Below are positions 15,783 to 24,239 of a DNA stretch of 38,456 bases, in pieces (position 1 is the stretch's first letter; each line of letters starts with the position of its first letter). The position numbers and the translations under genes are program-made. The notes beneath the pieces are model-generated. The model did not search any database and was not told where the DNA came from. It worked only from the letters and a program-made list of their open reading frames with translations. Source of the stretch: CAZKVJ01 sp964556225 (lineage in GTDB: Bacteria; Actinomycetota; Acidimicrobiia; Acidimicrobiales; Ilumatobacteraceae); NCBI GenBank assembly GCA_964556225.1, contig CAZKVJ010000026.1, positions 1 to 38,456 on the forward strand, in the 5' to 3' direction.

Positions 15783-16858
15783 ATGGTGCGCTCGTTCCCC
15801 GACTCCGCCGTGGCGTGCGGCGAGGAGGCGTCGGACCCCCTCGTGCTGCACGGCGGTCGGGAGGTGCGCGTCGACGAGCTGGCGGCGAGCGGCCACCTCG
15901 AGCACCTGGATTCGGACCTGGCGGACGTGGCACGTCTCGGGGTGCGGTGGTGGCGCTACGGGCTGCCGTGGCGGCTGACCGAGCCGGCACCTGGCGAGTA
16001 CGACTGGACGCTGTGGGATCGAGCCCTGGCCGCCTGCGAGCGCCACGGCCTCGAGCCGGTGGTCGACCTGCTCCACTTCGGCCTGCCGGCCCACTACGCC
16101 GGATTCTGTGACGGTGCCTGGGTCGAGGGGCTCGTCCGCTACACCGAGGCCTTCCTCCAGCGCTACCCGGAACCGGCGTTCTTCACCCCGGTGAACGAGC
16201 CGATGATCACGGCCCTGTGCTCGGGGTTCCTCGGCATCTGGAACGACCGTCGGGCCAGCCGTCACGACTACATGACGGCGCTGGGGAACGTGACGCTCGC
16301 CAACCTGGAGGCGCTGGCCCGCATCGACGCCGGCCGGCACCCGCGGGTGGTCGCCGGTCACGACGTGTACCCGGTGAGCGTGACCGTGCACGGCCGGCGC
16401 GACGGGCCGCTCACCATCGACGAGCGGGCAGGCGCGTACGAGCTGGAGGCTCGCGCCTGGTTCGCCCGCTACGGCCGCCCGTTCTGGGTGGCGGAGACGT
16501 CGAACCCCTCGGGTTGCTCGTCGACGAGGGGCCGGCGTGGCGGGCGCGGCTGGCGGCCGCCGTCGAGGGCCTGCGCGCCGACGGGCTGGCGGCTCGTGGG
16601 CTGTGCTGGTACAGCCGGGGCGACCAGTACGACTGGCACACCGTGCTCACCGCCCCGTTGGGGGAGGTCACCGAAGTGGGCCTGTTCGACACGCAGCGCC
16701 GGGAGCGACCGGTGGCGGCCATGATGTCGGCGCTGGCGCAGCGACATGCCGGCGAGGTCGAGCCCGGCACCGGCGATGTTCGTCCTCGTGCAGGTGGGCG
16801 TCGCGCTGGCGGCGTTCGTGACGAGACGGTTCACCTACCCACGGAGCGTGTGACATGA
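15783..16858 (+). pseudogene. GH1-like glycoside hydrolase, frameshifted
   Basis: From ATG 15783: VARLGVRWWRYGLPWRLTEPAPGEYDWTLWDRALAACERHGLEPVVDLLHFGLP, then FFTPVNEPMI with the acid/base Glu at about 139 and FWVAETSN with the nucleophile Glu at about 238, the pattern of GH1/clan A glycosidases of the type found with dTDP-sugar reductases. Straight after VAETSN the homology moves to another frame: GLLVDEGPAWRARLAAAVEGLRADGLAARGLCWYSRGDQYDWHTVL. One C missing from the CCCC run at 16505-16508 explains it. The last 35 codons of the second frame (about 16755-16858) look like an antiparallel-composition shadow of a transporter tail, so the true 3' end is probably lost too. Single-base sequencing error is a real alternative. 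Confidence 0.75.
16776..16853 (+). pseudogene. C-terminal tail of a membrane transporter, possibly an arsenite exporter
   Basis: In a frame different from the GH1-like gene, 25 residues read MFVLVQVGVALAAFVTRRFTYPRSV and stop at 16851-16853, just before arsC. A hydrophobic helix followed by an RRF tail is how ACR3/BASS-type transporters end, and ACR3 is the usual neighbour upstream of this type of arsC. I infer that a deletion fused the 3' part of the hydrolase gene to the last bases of the exporter gene. Short and by eye. Confidence 0.4.
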
Positions 16859-17313
16859 CCATCCCCGAGAACGCCCCTCACGACCGTCCGTGCGTGCTCT
16901 TCGTGTGCGTCCACAACGCCGGCCGCTCGCAGATGGCCGCCGGCTGGCTGCGCCACCTGGCCGGTGACCGGGTCGTCGTCTACTCGGGCGGCTCCGAGCC
17001 GGCGGAGCGGATCAACCCGGCCGCGGTGACGGCGATGGCTGAGGCCGGCATCGACATCACCGCCGAGTCCCCGAAGCTGTGGACCGAGGACGTCGTCCGT
17101 GCGGCCGACGTGGTGGTGACGATGGGCTGCGGCGATGTGTGCCCGGTGTTTCCCGGCAAGCGCTACGAGGACTGGGAGCTCGACGACCCGGCCGGCCTCG
17201 ACGTGGCCGCGGTGATCCCCATCCGCGACGCCATCCGGGCCCGCGTCGAACAGCTCCTCGCCTCCCTCACCCCCGCGACGAACGCGCCACCCTGGCGCGG
17301 AGGTCGCGAATAG
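16855..17313 (+). CDS. arsC: Arsenate reductase, low-molecular-weight phosphatase type
   Basis: 152 aa. The active-site P-loop is CVHNAGR (C18-R24) in VLFVCVHNAGRSQMAAGWLRHLAG; then GSEPAERINPAAVTAMAEAGIDI, VVVTMGCGDVCPVFPGKRYEDWELDDPAG, and VIPIRDAIRARVEQLLASL. This is the LMW-PTP-fold ArsC, in actinobacteria of the mycothiol/mycoredoxin-linked or thioredoxin-linked kind. The natural family end is about LLASL; the last 14 residues (TPATNAPPWRGGRE) are encoded by a palindromic element that begins at 17283. ATG 16855 follows GGAG at 16842. No exporter gene survives beside it. Confidence 0.92.
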   Translation: MTIPENAPHDRPCVLFVCVHNAGRSQMAAGWLRHLAGDRVVVYSGGSEPAERINPAAVTAMAEAGIDITAESPKLWTEDVVRAADVVVTMGCGDVCPVFPGKRYEDWELDDPAGLDVAAVIPIRDAIRARVEQLLASLTPATNAPPWRGGRE

Positions 17314-17339
17314 CGCGACATTCGCGCCAGGGTGGCGCG
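17283..17339. repeat. Nested three-hairpin palindrome overlapping the arsC stop
   Basis: CGCGCCACCCTGGCGCG at 17283-17299 is the exact reverse complement of 17323-17339. Each 17-bp arm is itself a hairpin (CGCGCCA / TGGCGCG around 3 nt), and the middle holds a third stem, GTCGCG at 17303-17308 with CGCGAC at 17314-17319. The arsC TAG is inside the loop of the middle hairpin. Probably a terminator or a mobile palindromic element. Confidence 0.9.
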
Positions 17340-17533
17340 AGTGTTGCGATGGGCGGACAGTTCGAGCTGGTGGCCGACCGGCGGGCTGGTGATGCCGTCC
17401 TTGCGCCGGCGCTCGCCAGGCCGCCCGAATGGGCGCCCCGGTACCCGCGACCTGGTCCGTTCGGTGCGGCGCCGTGGCGGCGATCCGCTCCGTCACCGGG
17501 TGAGAAGCCGCACGTTCGTGCGATCATCGTCGG
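17340..17533. other. Gap with no assignable gene
   Basis: A plus-strand frame here (MGGQFELVADRRAGDAVLAP...) has plausible protein composition and runs on into the next gene in another frame, but I recognise no family and no stop or start makes it a sensible gene. It could be a leftover N-terminus. Confidence 0.3.
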
Positions 17534-18202
17534 ATGGGTGAGGCGATCGGGGCTGTCGTGGTGTTCGCGGTGGGGGTGGGGCTCAGCCCGATCCCGGTCA
17601 TCGCGGTCGTGCTCATCTTGTTCTCGGCCCGGGCGAAGGTGAACGGGCCGGTGTTCCTGGGTGGCTGGGTGCTCGGGCTCTCCACCGTGTTCGCCGTGAT
17701 CGCCGTGGTGGCCAGCGCACTCGACCTCGGGTCGAGCGAGAGCGCCGACGACGGGGTGAAATGGCTGAAGCTGGCGCTCGGCGCGCTGCTCCTCGTCGCT
17801 GCGGCACGACAGTGGCGCGCTCGCCCCAGGGACGGTGAGGCAGCGGAGCTTCCCGGCTGGATGAGCCGCCTCGACGACCTCACGCCGTCGCGGGCGCTCG
17901 GCATATCGCTGCTGCTGTCGGCGAACCCGAAGAACCTGGTGCTGGCGGCGGGCGCAGCGGCGAGCGTCGCCCAGCTCGGTGTGACGGCAGCGGAGTGGGT
18001 GGTCGCCGGGGGTGTATTCGTCCTGATCGGCAGCGCGATCGTGATCTTCGCCGTCGCCTACGATCGCTTCGGCGGTGCGCGCTCGCGCCACACGCTCGAG
18101 GAGCTGCGGGCGTGGATGACCGCGCACAACGCTGCGGTGATGACGGTGCTGTTCGTCCTGTTCGGCGCGGTGCTCATCTCCCAGGGTCTCGGCGCGCGCT
18201 GA
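17534..18202 (+). CDS. GAP/Sap-family membrane protein (LysE-like)
   Basis: 222 aa with about six hydrophobic segments: AIGAVVVFAVGVGLSPIPVIAVVLILFS, then VFLGGWVLGLSTVFAVIAVVAS, VKWLKLALGALLLVAAARQWR, and SLLLSANPKNLVLAAGAAASVAQLGV in the second half, ending with VMTVLFVLFGAVLISQGL. The SPIPVIAVVLILFSARA and SANPKN motifs are typical of the GAP (GPL-addressing)/Sap family, named from mycobacterial glycolipid export proteins; most members are of unknown role and resemble LysE-type exporters. ATG 17534 lacks a strong ribosome site. No partner gene is next to it. Confidence 0.85.
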   Translation: MGEAIGAVVVFAVGVGLSPIPVIAVVLILFSARAKVNGPVFLGGWVLGLSTVFAVIAVVASALDLGSSESADDGVKWLKLALGALLLVAAARQWRARPRDGEAAELPGWMSRLDDLTPSRALGISLLLSANPKNLVLAAGAAASVAQLGVTAAEWVVAGGVFVLIGSAIVIFAVAYDRFGGARSRHTLEELRAWMTAHNAAVMTVLFVLFGAVLISQGLGAR

Positions 18203-18309
18203 CCCGACGACGTCTCGGCCGACGATGTACGACCGCTACCTGATCGCACGCCTGTTCATCACCGCTTGCGACGGGTCACTCCCCGGGAGCCGCCGTCTAT
18301 CGTTGCGGC

Positions 18310-18497
18310 GTGGGTCTGGGGCAGCAGGCGATGACGCTCGACTGGTATGACTGCGCGACGTTCCGGCTGCGCACGGCCGGCCTGCCCGGTCACAGCCACT
18401 TCGACCACCTCGACGGCGCCGAGACGATCGTGGCCAGCTGCTCGAGGTCGGGTACCTCGATGCGACCCCGATCTTCACACCCAGCCCATCCTCTTGA
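18310..18497 (+). pseudogene. Metallo-beta-lactamase-fold protein, two internal deletions
   Basis: From GTG 18310 (or ATG 18331) it reads MTLDWYDCATFRLRTAGL, the usual first strands of an UlaG-like MBL-fold hydrolase, and then at once GHSHFDHLDGAETIVA, the HxHxDH zinc motif that should come about 45 residues later. After that, in a shifted frame, QLLEVGYLDATPIFTPSPSS ends at 18495-18497 like a family C-terminus. Most of the domain, including other zinc ligands, is missing. It lies directly ahead of the diiron gene, whose GAGGAG site overlaps its stop. Confidence 0.7.
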
Positions 18498-18508
18498 GGA
18501 GCCCTCGC

Positions 18509-19621
18509 ATGTCGATGACTGAGCTGCCCGAGATCCCCGACGGTGTCGACGTCGACGCCACCATCCGCTACGTGCACGACCACGCACCGCGCACGTTCCT
18601 GTGGGATTACGAGCGCTCCCGGCCCCAGCTGGTCACGCTCTACAACAAGGCGATGGCCTCGCAGTGGTCGAGCGTCACCGACCTCGACTGGTCGATCGAG
18701 GTCGACCCGGAGCGGGCCGTGCCAGCCGGCTCACCGATGCTCCAGCTGGCGCGTGCCGCCGCCCAGCTGCCCGGATCACCGATCGCGTCCTGGGGCGAGA
18801 AGGAGTTCACGGCGCTCGGCCTCGAGGCGTTCAAGGCCCAGCTCAGCCAGTTCGTGCACGGCGAGCAGGGGGCCATGCTGGCCGCGGCGAAGATCGTCGA
18901 GACGGTGCCGTGGATCGACGCCAAGTACTACGCCGCCACGCAGACCATGGACGAGGCCCGCCACACGGAGGTCTTCCAGCGCTATCTGTCGGAGAAGATC
19001 GGCGACGGCTACCCGATGGGGCCGTACCTCCAGGGCCAGATCTTCGGCCTACTCGAGGACTCGCGCTGGGACATCGCCTACCTGGGCATGCAGATCATCA
19101 TCGAGAGCCTGGCGCTCGCCGCGTTCGGCGAGATGCTGCGACGCACCGACGAGCCGCTGCTCACCAAGCTGCTCCGCTACGTCCTGGCCGACGAGGCCCG
19201 CCACGTCGCGTTCGGCATCCTGAGCTTGCAGGAGCTCTACGCCGACATGACCGAGGCCGAGCTGAAGGAGCGCCAGGAGTTCCTCGCCGAGAACACGCTC
19301 CGCAGCCAGATGCGCTCGGCCACCCCCGAGATGTGGGATCGCCTCGGCGTCGACATCAACCAGCTGCTGCCGTTCCTGCTCGAGGCGGCGCGCTCGCAGG
19401 GCACCGAGCCGACCGCCGGCTTCCAGCGGGCGTTCTTCTCCAAGCTCGTCCCCAACGTGGGCAAGCTCGGCCTGCTCGACGCGAATGACGGCTACCTGCG
19501 CCGCCTGTGGGGCGAGGCGGGCCTGCTGCAGTACGAGCACGACGACGACACCGCCACGGACTACGCCGCCTACGACGCCGTCGCCCAGGACCGGGCGGCG
19601 GCGCGGTCGGCAGCGCCCTGA
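18509..19621 (+). CDS. Ferritin-like diiron oxidase/oxygenase (R2-like)
   Basis: 370 aa helical protein. Six carboxylate/histidine ligands fall in the ribonucleotide-reductase-R2 / ferritin-like order: E119 (HGEQ), E149 and H152 (DEARH), E199 (IIIES), E229 and H232 (DEARH). The two DEARH repeats lie 80 residues apart. These proteins use a di-iron (or Mn/Fe) centre to oxidise small molecules; AurF-like N-oxygenases and R2-like ligand-binding oxidases are the closest known roles, and the substrate is unknown. GAGGAG at 18496-18501 sets ATG 18509. A PLP decarboxylase remnant follows 70 bp later on the same strand, which could hint at an amine substrate (inference). Confidence 0.88.
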   Translation: MSMTELPEIPDGVDVDATIRYVHDHAPRTFLWDYERSRPQLVTLYNKAMASQWSSVTDLDWSIEVDPERAVPAGSPMLQLARAAAQLPGSPIASWGEKEFTALGLEAFKAQLSQFVHGEQGAMLAAAKIVETVPWIDAKYYAATQTMDEARHTEVFQRYLSEKIGDGYPMGPYLQGQIFGLLEDSRWDIAYLGMQIIIESLALAAFGEMLRRTDEPLLTKLLRYVLADEARHVAFGILSLQELYADMTEAELKERQEFLAENTLRSQMRSATPEMWDRLGVDINQLLPFLLEAARSQGTEPTAGFQRAFFSKLVPNVGKLGLLDANDGYLRRLWGEAGLLQYEHDDDTATDYAAYDAVAQDRAAARSAAP

Positions 19622-20779
19622 CAATCGCGCCTGGGCGGGCCACTTCTCCGGCGCGATCGGGAGTCCACCGGTCTGAGGTGGCTGGCCGACATGTGCGGGC
19701 TGCCGGCCACCAGCTCGGGGGTGTTCACCAGCGGCGGGTCGAGCGCCAACCTCATCGCGCTCGGCGCTGCCCGCCAGTGGGCGTACGAGCAGGTCGGCAT
19801 CGACGCGTCCGCCGACGGGCTGGCGCTGGCCGTGCCGGGCCGGGTGTACGCGTCGCGCTTCGCCCACCGCACGATCCACCGTGCCGCCGGTGTGCTCGGC
19901 CTCGGACGCGAATCCGTGGTCGAGGTGGCCGATGACGGATGCGGTCACATCGACCCTGCGGCGCTCGGCGACGCGCTGGCGCGGGGCCGCCGCGACGGCC
20001 TGCTGCCGATCGCCGTGGTCGGCGTCGCCGGTACCACCGACTCCGGTTCGGTCGACCCGCTGGATGCGCTGGCCGAGGTCGCCCAGCGACACCACACGTG
20101 GCTGCACGTCGACGGGGCCTACGGCCTGATCGGTGCCGCTTCGCCGATGCTCCGGCCGCGCTTTCGGGGTATGGAGCGGGCCGACTCGTGGATCGTCGAC
20201 CCCCACAAGCGGCTGGCGACGGGCCTGGGCGTCGGTGCGGTCTACGTGCGTGACGGCGAGGTTCACCGGCGGGCGTTCATGGAGGGGCACGCCGCGTACC
20301 TCGAGGGGTCGTTCGAGAGCGATGGCGAGCTCGTGTCGCAGTTCGACTCCTTCGGCGGTGAGTGGGCGGACCCCGGCGAGCTCTCGGCGCCCCCGCGCGG
20401 TGTGCTGGTGTGGGCCGTGCTGCGCGAGATCGGTCGTGCGGGGGTGATCGATCGTGTGGAGCGTCACGCGGGCTTCGCCCGTCACCTCGCAGATCGTGTG
20501 CGCACCGAGCCGCGCCTCGAGCTCCTCGCCGAGCCGGAGCTGTCGATCGTGTGCTTCCGTCACCGCTTCGATGGTCGCGACCAGGATCAGGCCAACGGGC
20601 TGCTGCTGCGGCGGCTCCGGCGGGAGACGCCGTTTGCGCCCTCGAGCACCGTCGTGAACGGTTGTGTCGCGCTGCGCAGCTGCTACATCAACCCGCGGAC
20701 GACGCTGGCGGAGGTCGACGGGTTGGTGGACGCCGTCCTGCGACTGGGTCGAATCATCGACCGGGACGGCACCGGCTGA
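19622..20779 (+). pseudogene. PLP-dependent group II decarboxylase, N-terminal domain lost
   Basis: From ATG 19691 the frame carries the cofactor domain: MCGLPATSSGVFTSGGSSANLIAL, LPIAVVGVAGTTDSGSVDPLDALAEV, LHVDGAYG (Asp-Ala of the PLP site) and WIVDPHKRLATGLGVGAVYVRD with the Schiff-base lysine at residue 173. The family (aromatic amino acid/glutamate/diaminobutyrate type) starts about 100 residues earlier with a dimerising arm and HPRFxGxxS motif. Upstream here a short piece in another frame reads WAGHFSGAIGSP, which looks like that motif, and then jumps to LRWLADMCGLP. So a stretch between is deleted. The remaining 362 residues lack the arm needed for the usual dimer; activity doubtful. 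Confidence 0.75.
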
Positions 20780-20809
20780 GCTGGTGGTGCTCGCCGGCAC
20801 GGCACGTGC

Positions 20810-21715
20810 TCACCAGGTCATCTCGTCGCAGTCTCCGCACCCGGTGTGCTCGACCTGGAGTGTGGCGTGGGTCAGGTGGAACCGGTCGGCGGGCATCGCA
20901 CGCGAGCGCTCCAGCACCGACTGTGAGTCGGTCCCCTCGGCGATCCCGAGGTGCGCCGTCAGCACCTCCATGTCGCTCGTCAAGGTCCACACGTGGAGGT
21001 CGTGGACGTCGACGACGCCATCGACATCGGCCAGCGCCGCGGTGATGGCGCCGACGTCGGCGCCGGCCGGTGCGGCCTGGACCAGGATCCGCACGGCTTC
21101 GCGTCCGAGCGCCCACGCTCGCGGCAGGATGAACAGCCCGATCGCCGCACCGATGACCGGGTCGACCCAACCCCATCCGGTCAACCACATCAGCCCGGCG
21201 GCGACGATCACGCCGATCGACCCGAGCGTGTCGGCGATTACCTCGAAGTACGCGCCCCGCACGTTCAGGCTCTCGGCAGCGCCGGCGCGCAGCAGCGCGA
21301 AGGCCACGAGGTTGACCGCCAGCCCGACGATGCCGACGACCAGCACGGGCACCGAGGCGACCTCGGGAGGGTCGTCGATGCGCCGGGCGGCCTCGATCAG
21401 CACGTAGGCGGCGACCCCGAAGAGCAGCACCGCGTTGGCGAGCGCGGCGAGGATCTCCAGTCGGTAGAGGCCGAACGTGCGGTGTTGGGCCCGCGTCGCC
21501 CGGTTGGCGGCGACGATCGCCGCCAGCGCCATCCCGAGCCCGAGCGCGTCGGTGGCCATGTGGCCGGCGTCGGACAGGAGGGCCAGCGAGCCCGTCGCCA
21601 CGCCGACCACCACCTGCACGACGAGGAACCCGGTGATCAGTGCGAACGACCACCACAGCCTGCCGGCGTGGCGGGCTCCGGCGCGGAGCTCGACGTGATG
21701 GTGGTCGTGGCCCAT
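20810..21715 (-). CDS. Cation diffusion facilitator (zinc/cobalt exporter)
   Basis: 301 aa. N-terminal GHDHHH metal-binding stretch, then six hydrophobic helices; helix 2 SDAGHMATDALGLGMAL and helix 5 FEVIADTLGSIGVIVAA carry the HxxxD and DxxxS pattern of the CDF transport site. The cytosolic C-terminal domain has DVDGVVDVHDLHVWTLTSDMEVLTAHLGI, the DLHVW motif of the family. The end adds CGDCDEMTW with two cysteines. It moves Zn(II) or similar ions out against protons. ATG 21715 shares one base with the stop of the ArsR-type regulator gene (TGATG), so the two are one transcript under zinc control. Confidence 0.94.
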   Translation of the reverse strand: MGHDHHHVELRAGARHAGRLWWSFALITGFLVVQVVVGVATGSLALLSDAGHMATDALGLGMALAAIVAANRATRAQHRTFGLYRLEILAALANAVLLFGVAAYVLIEAARRIDDPPEVASVPVLVVGIVGLAVNLVAFALLRAGAAESLNVRGAYFEVIADTLGSIGVIVAAGLMWLTGWGWVDPVIGAAIGLFILPRAWALGREAVRILVQAAPAGADVGAITAALADVDGVVDVHDLHVWTLTSDMEVLTAHLGIAEGTDSQSVLERSRAMPADRFHLTHATLQVEHTGCGDCDEMTW

Positions 21716-22122
21716 CAGCGGTCTCCGACGCAATGGCGGAGGTGCTCGCGTCCGATGTCGAGCAGCATCCGGACGTGGTCGTCGTCGAGGCGGTAGAACA
21801 TCATCTTCCCTGAACGGCGGGCCCGCACCACCCCGGTGCCGCGCAGCCAGCGCAAGGCGTGGGACACCGTCGACTCCGGCACGTCGACCGTCGCCGCCAG
21901 GTCGCCGACGCAGATCTCACCTGCCTCCAGCACGGCGTAGAGGATCCTCGCCCGGGTCGGGTCGCCGAGCACCTTGAACCAGTTCGCCAGCGCGTCGGTC
22001 TCCCGCACCGACGGCAGCCGATCCCTGGTCGCCGCCAACCGGTCAGGGTCGACGAGACGTGACTCGCCGCCTGCCGGCGCCTCGGCCGCCAGCACGCTCG
22101 AGTGACTGGAAGTCATCTGCAT
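21715..22122 (-). CDS. ArsR/SmtB-family zinc sensor (CzrA-like)
   Basis: 135 aa winged-helix repressor: NWFKVLGDPTRARILYAVLEAGEICVGDLAATVDVPESTVSHALRWLRGTGVVRARRSGKMMFYRLDDDHVRMLL. The alpha-5 metal site is fully present: D114, H116, H127 and H130, with the spacing of CzrA (D-x-H, then H eleven and fourteen residues after the first His), so it should sense Zn(II) (or Co/Ni) and let go of DNA when bound. The ATG at 22122 (or 22116) lies in a palindromic operator at 22113-22136. A much longer open frame upstream has no similarity and is not used. It is coupled to the CDF exporter gene. Confidence 0.92.
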   Translation of the reverse strand: MQMTSSHSSVLAAEAPAGGESRLVDPDRLAATRDRLPSVRETDALANWFKVLGDPTRARILYAVLEAGEICVGDLAATVDVPESTVSHALRWLRGTGVVRARRSGKMMFYRLDDDHVRMLLDIGREHLRHCVGDR

Positions 22123-22136
22123 GACTGTACAGATGA
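22113..22136. promoter_or_regulatory. ArsR-type operator over the regulator start
   Basis: Inverted repeat TCATCTGCA (22113-22121) and TACAGATGA (22128-22136), eight of nine paired, around TGACTG. It covers the start codon of the ArsR gene, the place expected for autorepression of the regulator-exporter transcript; the mRNA would be leaderless or nearly so. Confidence 0.7.
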
Positions 22137-22352
22137 CAGGATGAAGGCACAAGGGCACCAGCCGAACACCGCCAGACTGGGCCGATCGTTCGGCGAGTGC
22201 CCGGCGGACGGTCGAGTCGGGTGACCGGGTGCCGGTGGCACGGGCGCAGCCAGCTCTCGGGCGGGAGGATCTGCACGAACGAGCCCGGTGGTGCCGGACG
22301 GTCGTAGAAGCTCTCCCACCGCCGTCCATCCCGGCGGCGAGGTTCCCTGGCG
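22137..22352. other. Intergenic stretch without a confident gene
   Basis: A minus-strand frame across about 22240-22335 gives GRRWESFYDRPAPPGSFVQILPPESW, which looks like real protein but has no start, no matching continuation and no family I can name. It may be another gene scrap. Confidence 0.3.
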
Positions 22353-23434
22353 TCACAGCACGAAGATCCTGCCGGCCGGGAGCTGCGTGCGGGTCGAGCC
22401 GGCGGGGGTGACGGCGTAGATGCGGTTGTCAGCGCTGGAATACGAGTCGGCACTGATCAGCCATGCACCGGAACGCACACCGATGAGGCTCTCCGTGCAC
22501 GGGTCGGCGAGGTCGGGCGGCATCCACGTGGTGACGGCGCCGTCGGGGGCGATCACGACGACGTCGTCCGAGCAGCCGTCGCCGCCGACCTGGGCGGCGA
22601 TCCAGTCGCCGAGCGGCGCCGCGTCGACGTAGCCCGACCAACACGAGAGATCCCCGTGCTTGTCGAGCGAGATCGCGAGCGTTCGTGCCGGCGTGCCGTC
22701 GAGGGGCACCAGCCAGAGCCCGCTCGTGTAGCACTCCTCGGGGCCGGGACGCCTGGAGGGGCCGAGAGCTCACCTGGGGTCACCGGGCACCACGCCAGGA
22801 CGCTGCCGGCGTCCCAGGAGCGCGCGAGGTGGCAGCTCGTGTCAGGGGCGTCCAAGCGCCGGATCTGCGCACCACGGGCGTCGCGGAGCCAGATCCCGTC
22901 CGGCGTGGAGGTGACGAGCTGACCGCTTCCGACCTCGATCACGCTGATCCACGACCCGGCCCGCCGCGCCGGCGTGCTCGCGTCGATGGGCTCGTCGAGG
23001 ATCGTGCTCCAGGTACCCGACGTGACCTCGACGCGGCTGAGCCGCACTCGCGTCGCGTGGTTGAGGTCCGAGGTTCGCCAGGTCTCCGACACCAAGATCC
23101 CCTGTCCGTCCGTGGTGAACCGAACCTCGCGGCTGAAGCCGAGGGGACCGCACACGGACACTTCCACGGGGTCGATGATCGGTCGCGCAGAGGAAGCCCG
23201 CAGATCGAGCAGCGCGTACCTGGACACCTGCGTCATGGTCGCCGCATCGTCGGGGCAGCTGCAGCCGGAGGTGCATGCGGAGTCGCTGCGGTGCAGCAGC
23301 ACCATCCGTCCGTCGCTCGACGCTGCCGCGATCCCGCTCCCGTCCGCCGGAAGGGCCGACACGCCGTACACGACGTCGTCCGGTGACAGGAGGTACAGCC
23401 CCCGCTCGTCAGGTGACGCCGGATCGGCGTACAT
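22353..23434 (-). pseudogene. Beta-propeller-like (TolB/WD40-type) protein, frame broken and 5' truncated
   Basis: Reading from about 23434 the frame gives repeated four-strand units: RGLYLLSPDDVVYGVSALPADGSGIAAASSDGRMVLL, EVRFTTDGQGILVSETW, RVRLSRVEVTSGTWSTIL, GQLVTSTPDGIWLRDARGAQIRRL, DAGSVLAWCPVTPGELSAP. Near 22735-22760 it shifts frame to ECYTSGLWLVPLDGTPARTLAISLDKHGDLSCWSGYVDAAPLG and ends at 22353 with TQLPAGRIFVL. No signal peptide or N-terminal anchor is left, although such propellers are usually exported; the 5' side runs into the VOC gene of the other strand. Function unknown; secreted surface protein is my guess from the fold. Confidence 0.6.
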
Positions 23435-23507
23435 GGCTCCGTGGTCGATCAGCGCCCAGCCGCGGCGGGTGCAAGGATGAGCCGATGGCCACCGCGCTGG
23501 TTGCACG

Positions 23508-24227
23508 ATGACGGTGCGGCTCGTGGCGATCGCCATCGACGCCGTCGAGCCCACGGCGCTGGCCCGGTTCTCGGCGCGGGCGCTGCGGTGGGACCTCCAC
23601 GACCTCGGTGACCACGCCGAGCTGACGCCGACCGACGCCACGACGTTCCACCTGCTCTTCCGGCCGGGAGGGTCGGCGAAGACCGGCCAGAACCGGATCC
23701 ACTTCGACCTCACGACCACCTCGCCCGGCCATCAGACCGACACGGTCGCCGAGCTCCTGGCGAGCGGGGCCCGCCACGTCGACGTGGGTCAGGGCCCGGA
23801 CGAGACCCACGTGGTGCTGGCCGATCCCGAGGGCAACGAGCTGTGCGTCATCGAGCCGGCCAACCGCTTCCTGGCCGGCTGCCCGCGGCTGGGGGCGGTC
23901 AACTGCGATGGCACCCGTGCCCTCGGCCACTTCTATAGCCGCGCCCTCGGATGGCCGTTGGTGTGGGATCAGGACGAGGAGACCGCGATCCAGGCGCCCG
24001 ACGGCACCGGCCCGAAGATCACGTGGAGTGGCCCGCCGCTGCTACCCCGGCCGAGCAGGGAGCGGTTCCACCTCCACCTCGCCCCCTTCCCGGGGGTGAG
24101 CCGGGATGAGGCGGTCGAGGAGCTGGTGGCCCTCGGTGCGGTCCTGGCACCTGTGGTCGACGCCTGCCGCGGTGCCATCGCGCTCGCCGACGTCGACGGC
24201 AACCATCTCTGCCTCGTCGACCGGTAG
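23508..24227 (+). CDS. Two-domain VOC (glyoxalase_6-like) protein
   Basis: 239 aa made of two tandem VOC units. The first: MTVRLVAIAIDAVEPTALARFSARALRWDLHDLGDHAEL ... RIHFDLTTTSPGHQTDTVAELLASGARHVDVGQGPDETHVVLADPEGNELCVIEP. The second: LGAVNCDGTRALGHFYSRALGWPLVWDQDEETAIQAP ... RFHLHLAPFPGVSRDEAVEELVALGA ... VDGNHLCLVDR. The DPEGNELCVIEP ending is the marker of the glyoxalase-like subfamily common in actinobacteria. Ligand unknown. It begins about 70 bp from the broken propeller gene on the other strand and is followed by a bidirectional terminator-like hairpin. Confidence 0.9.
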   Translation: MTVRLVAIAIDAVEPTALARFSARALRWDLHDLGDHAELTPTDATTFHLLFRPGGSAKTGQNRIHFDLTTTSPGHQTDTVAELLASGARHVDVGQGPDETHVVLADPEGNELCVIEPANRFLAGCPRLGAVNCDGTRALGHFYSRALGWPLVWDQDEETAIQAPDGTGPKITWSGPPLLPRPSRERFHLHLAPFPGVSRDEAVEELVALGAVLAPVVDACRGAIALADVDGNHLCLVDR

Positions 24228-24239
24228 GCCGAGAGGCCG

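Noticed and set aside
13992..16391. 799-residue open frame on the minus strand
   Set aside because: Only the part from 15224 down is a P450; the upstream extension is the reverse of the GFA and glycosidase genes and has Arg/His/Gly-rich shadow composition.
19049..20800. 583-residue open frame on the minus strand
   Set aside because: Antisense shadow of the diiron oxidase and decarboxylase genes, with no family motifs; long shadow frames are expected at this GC content.
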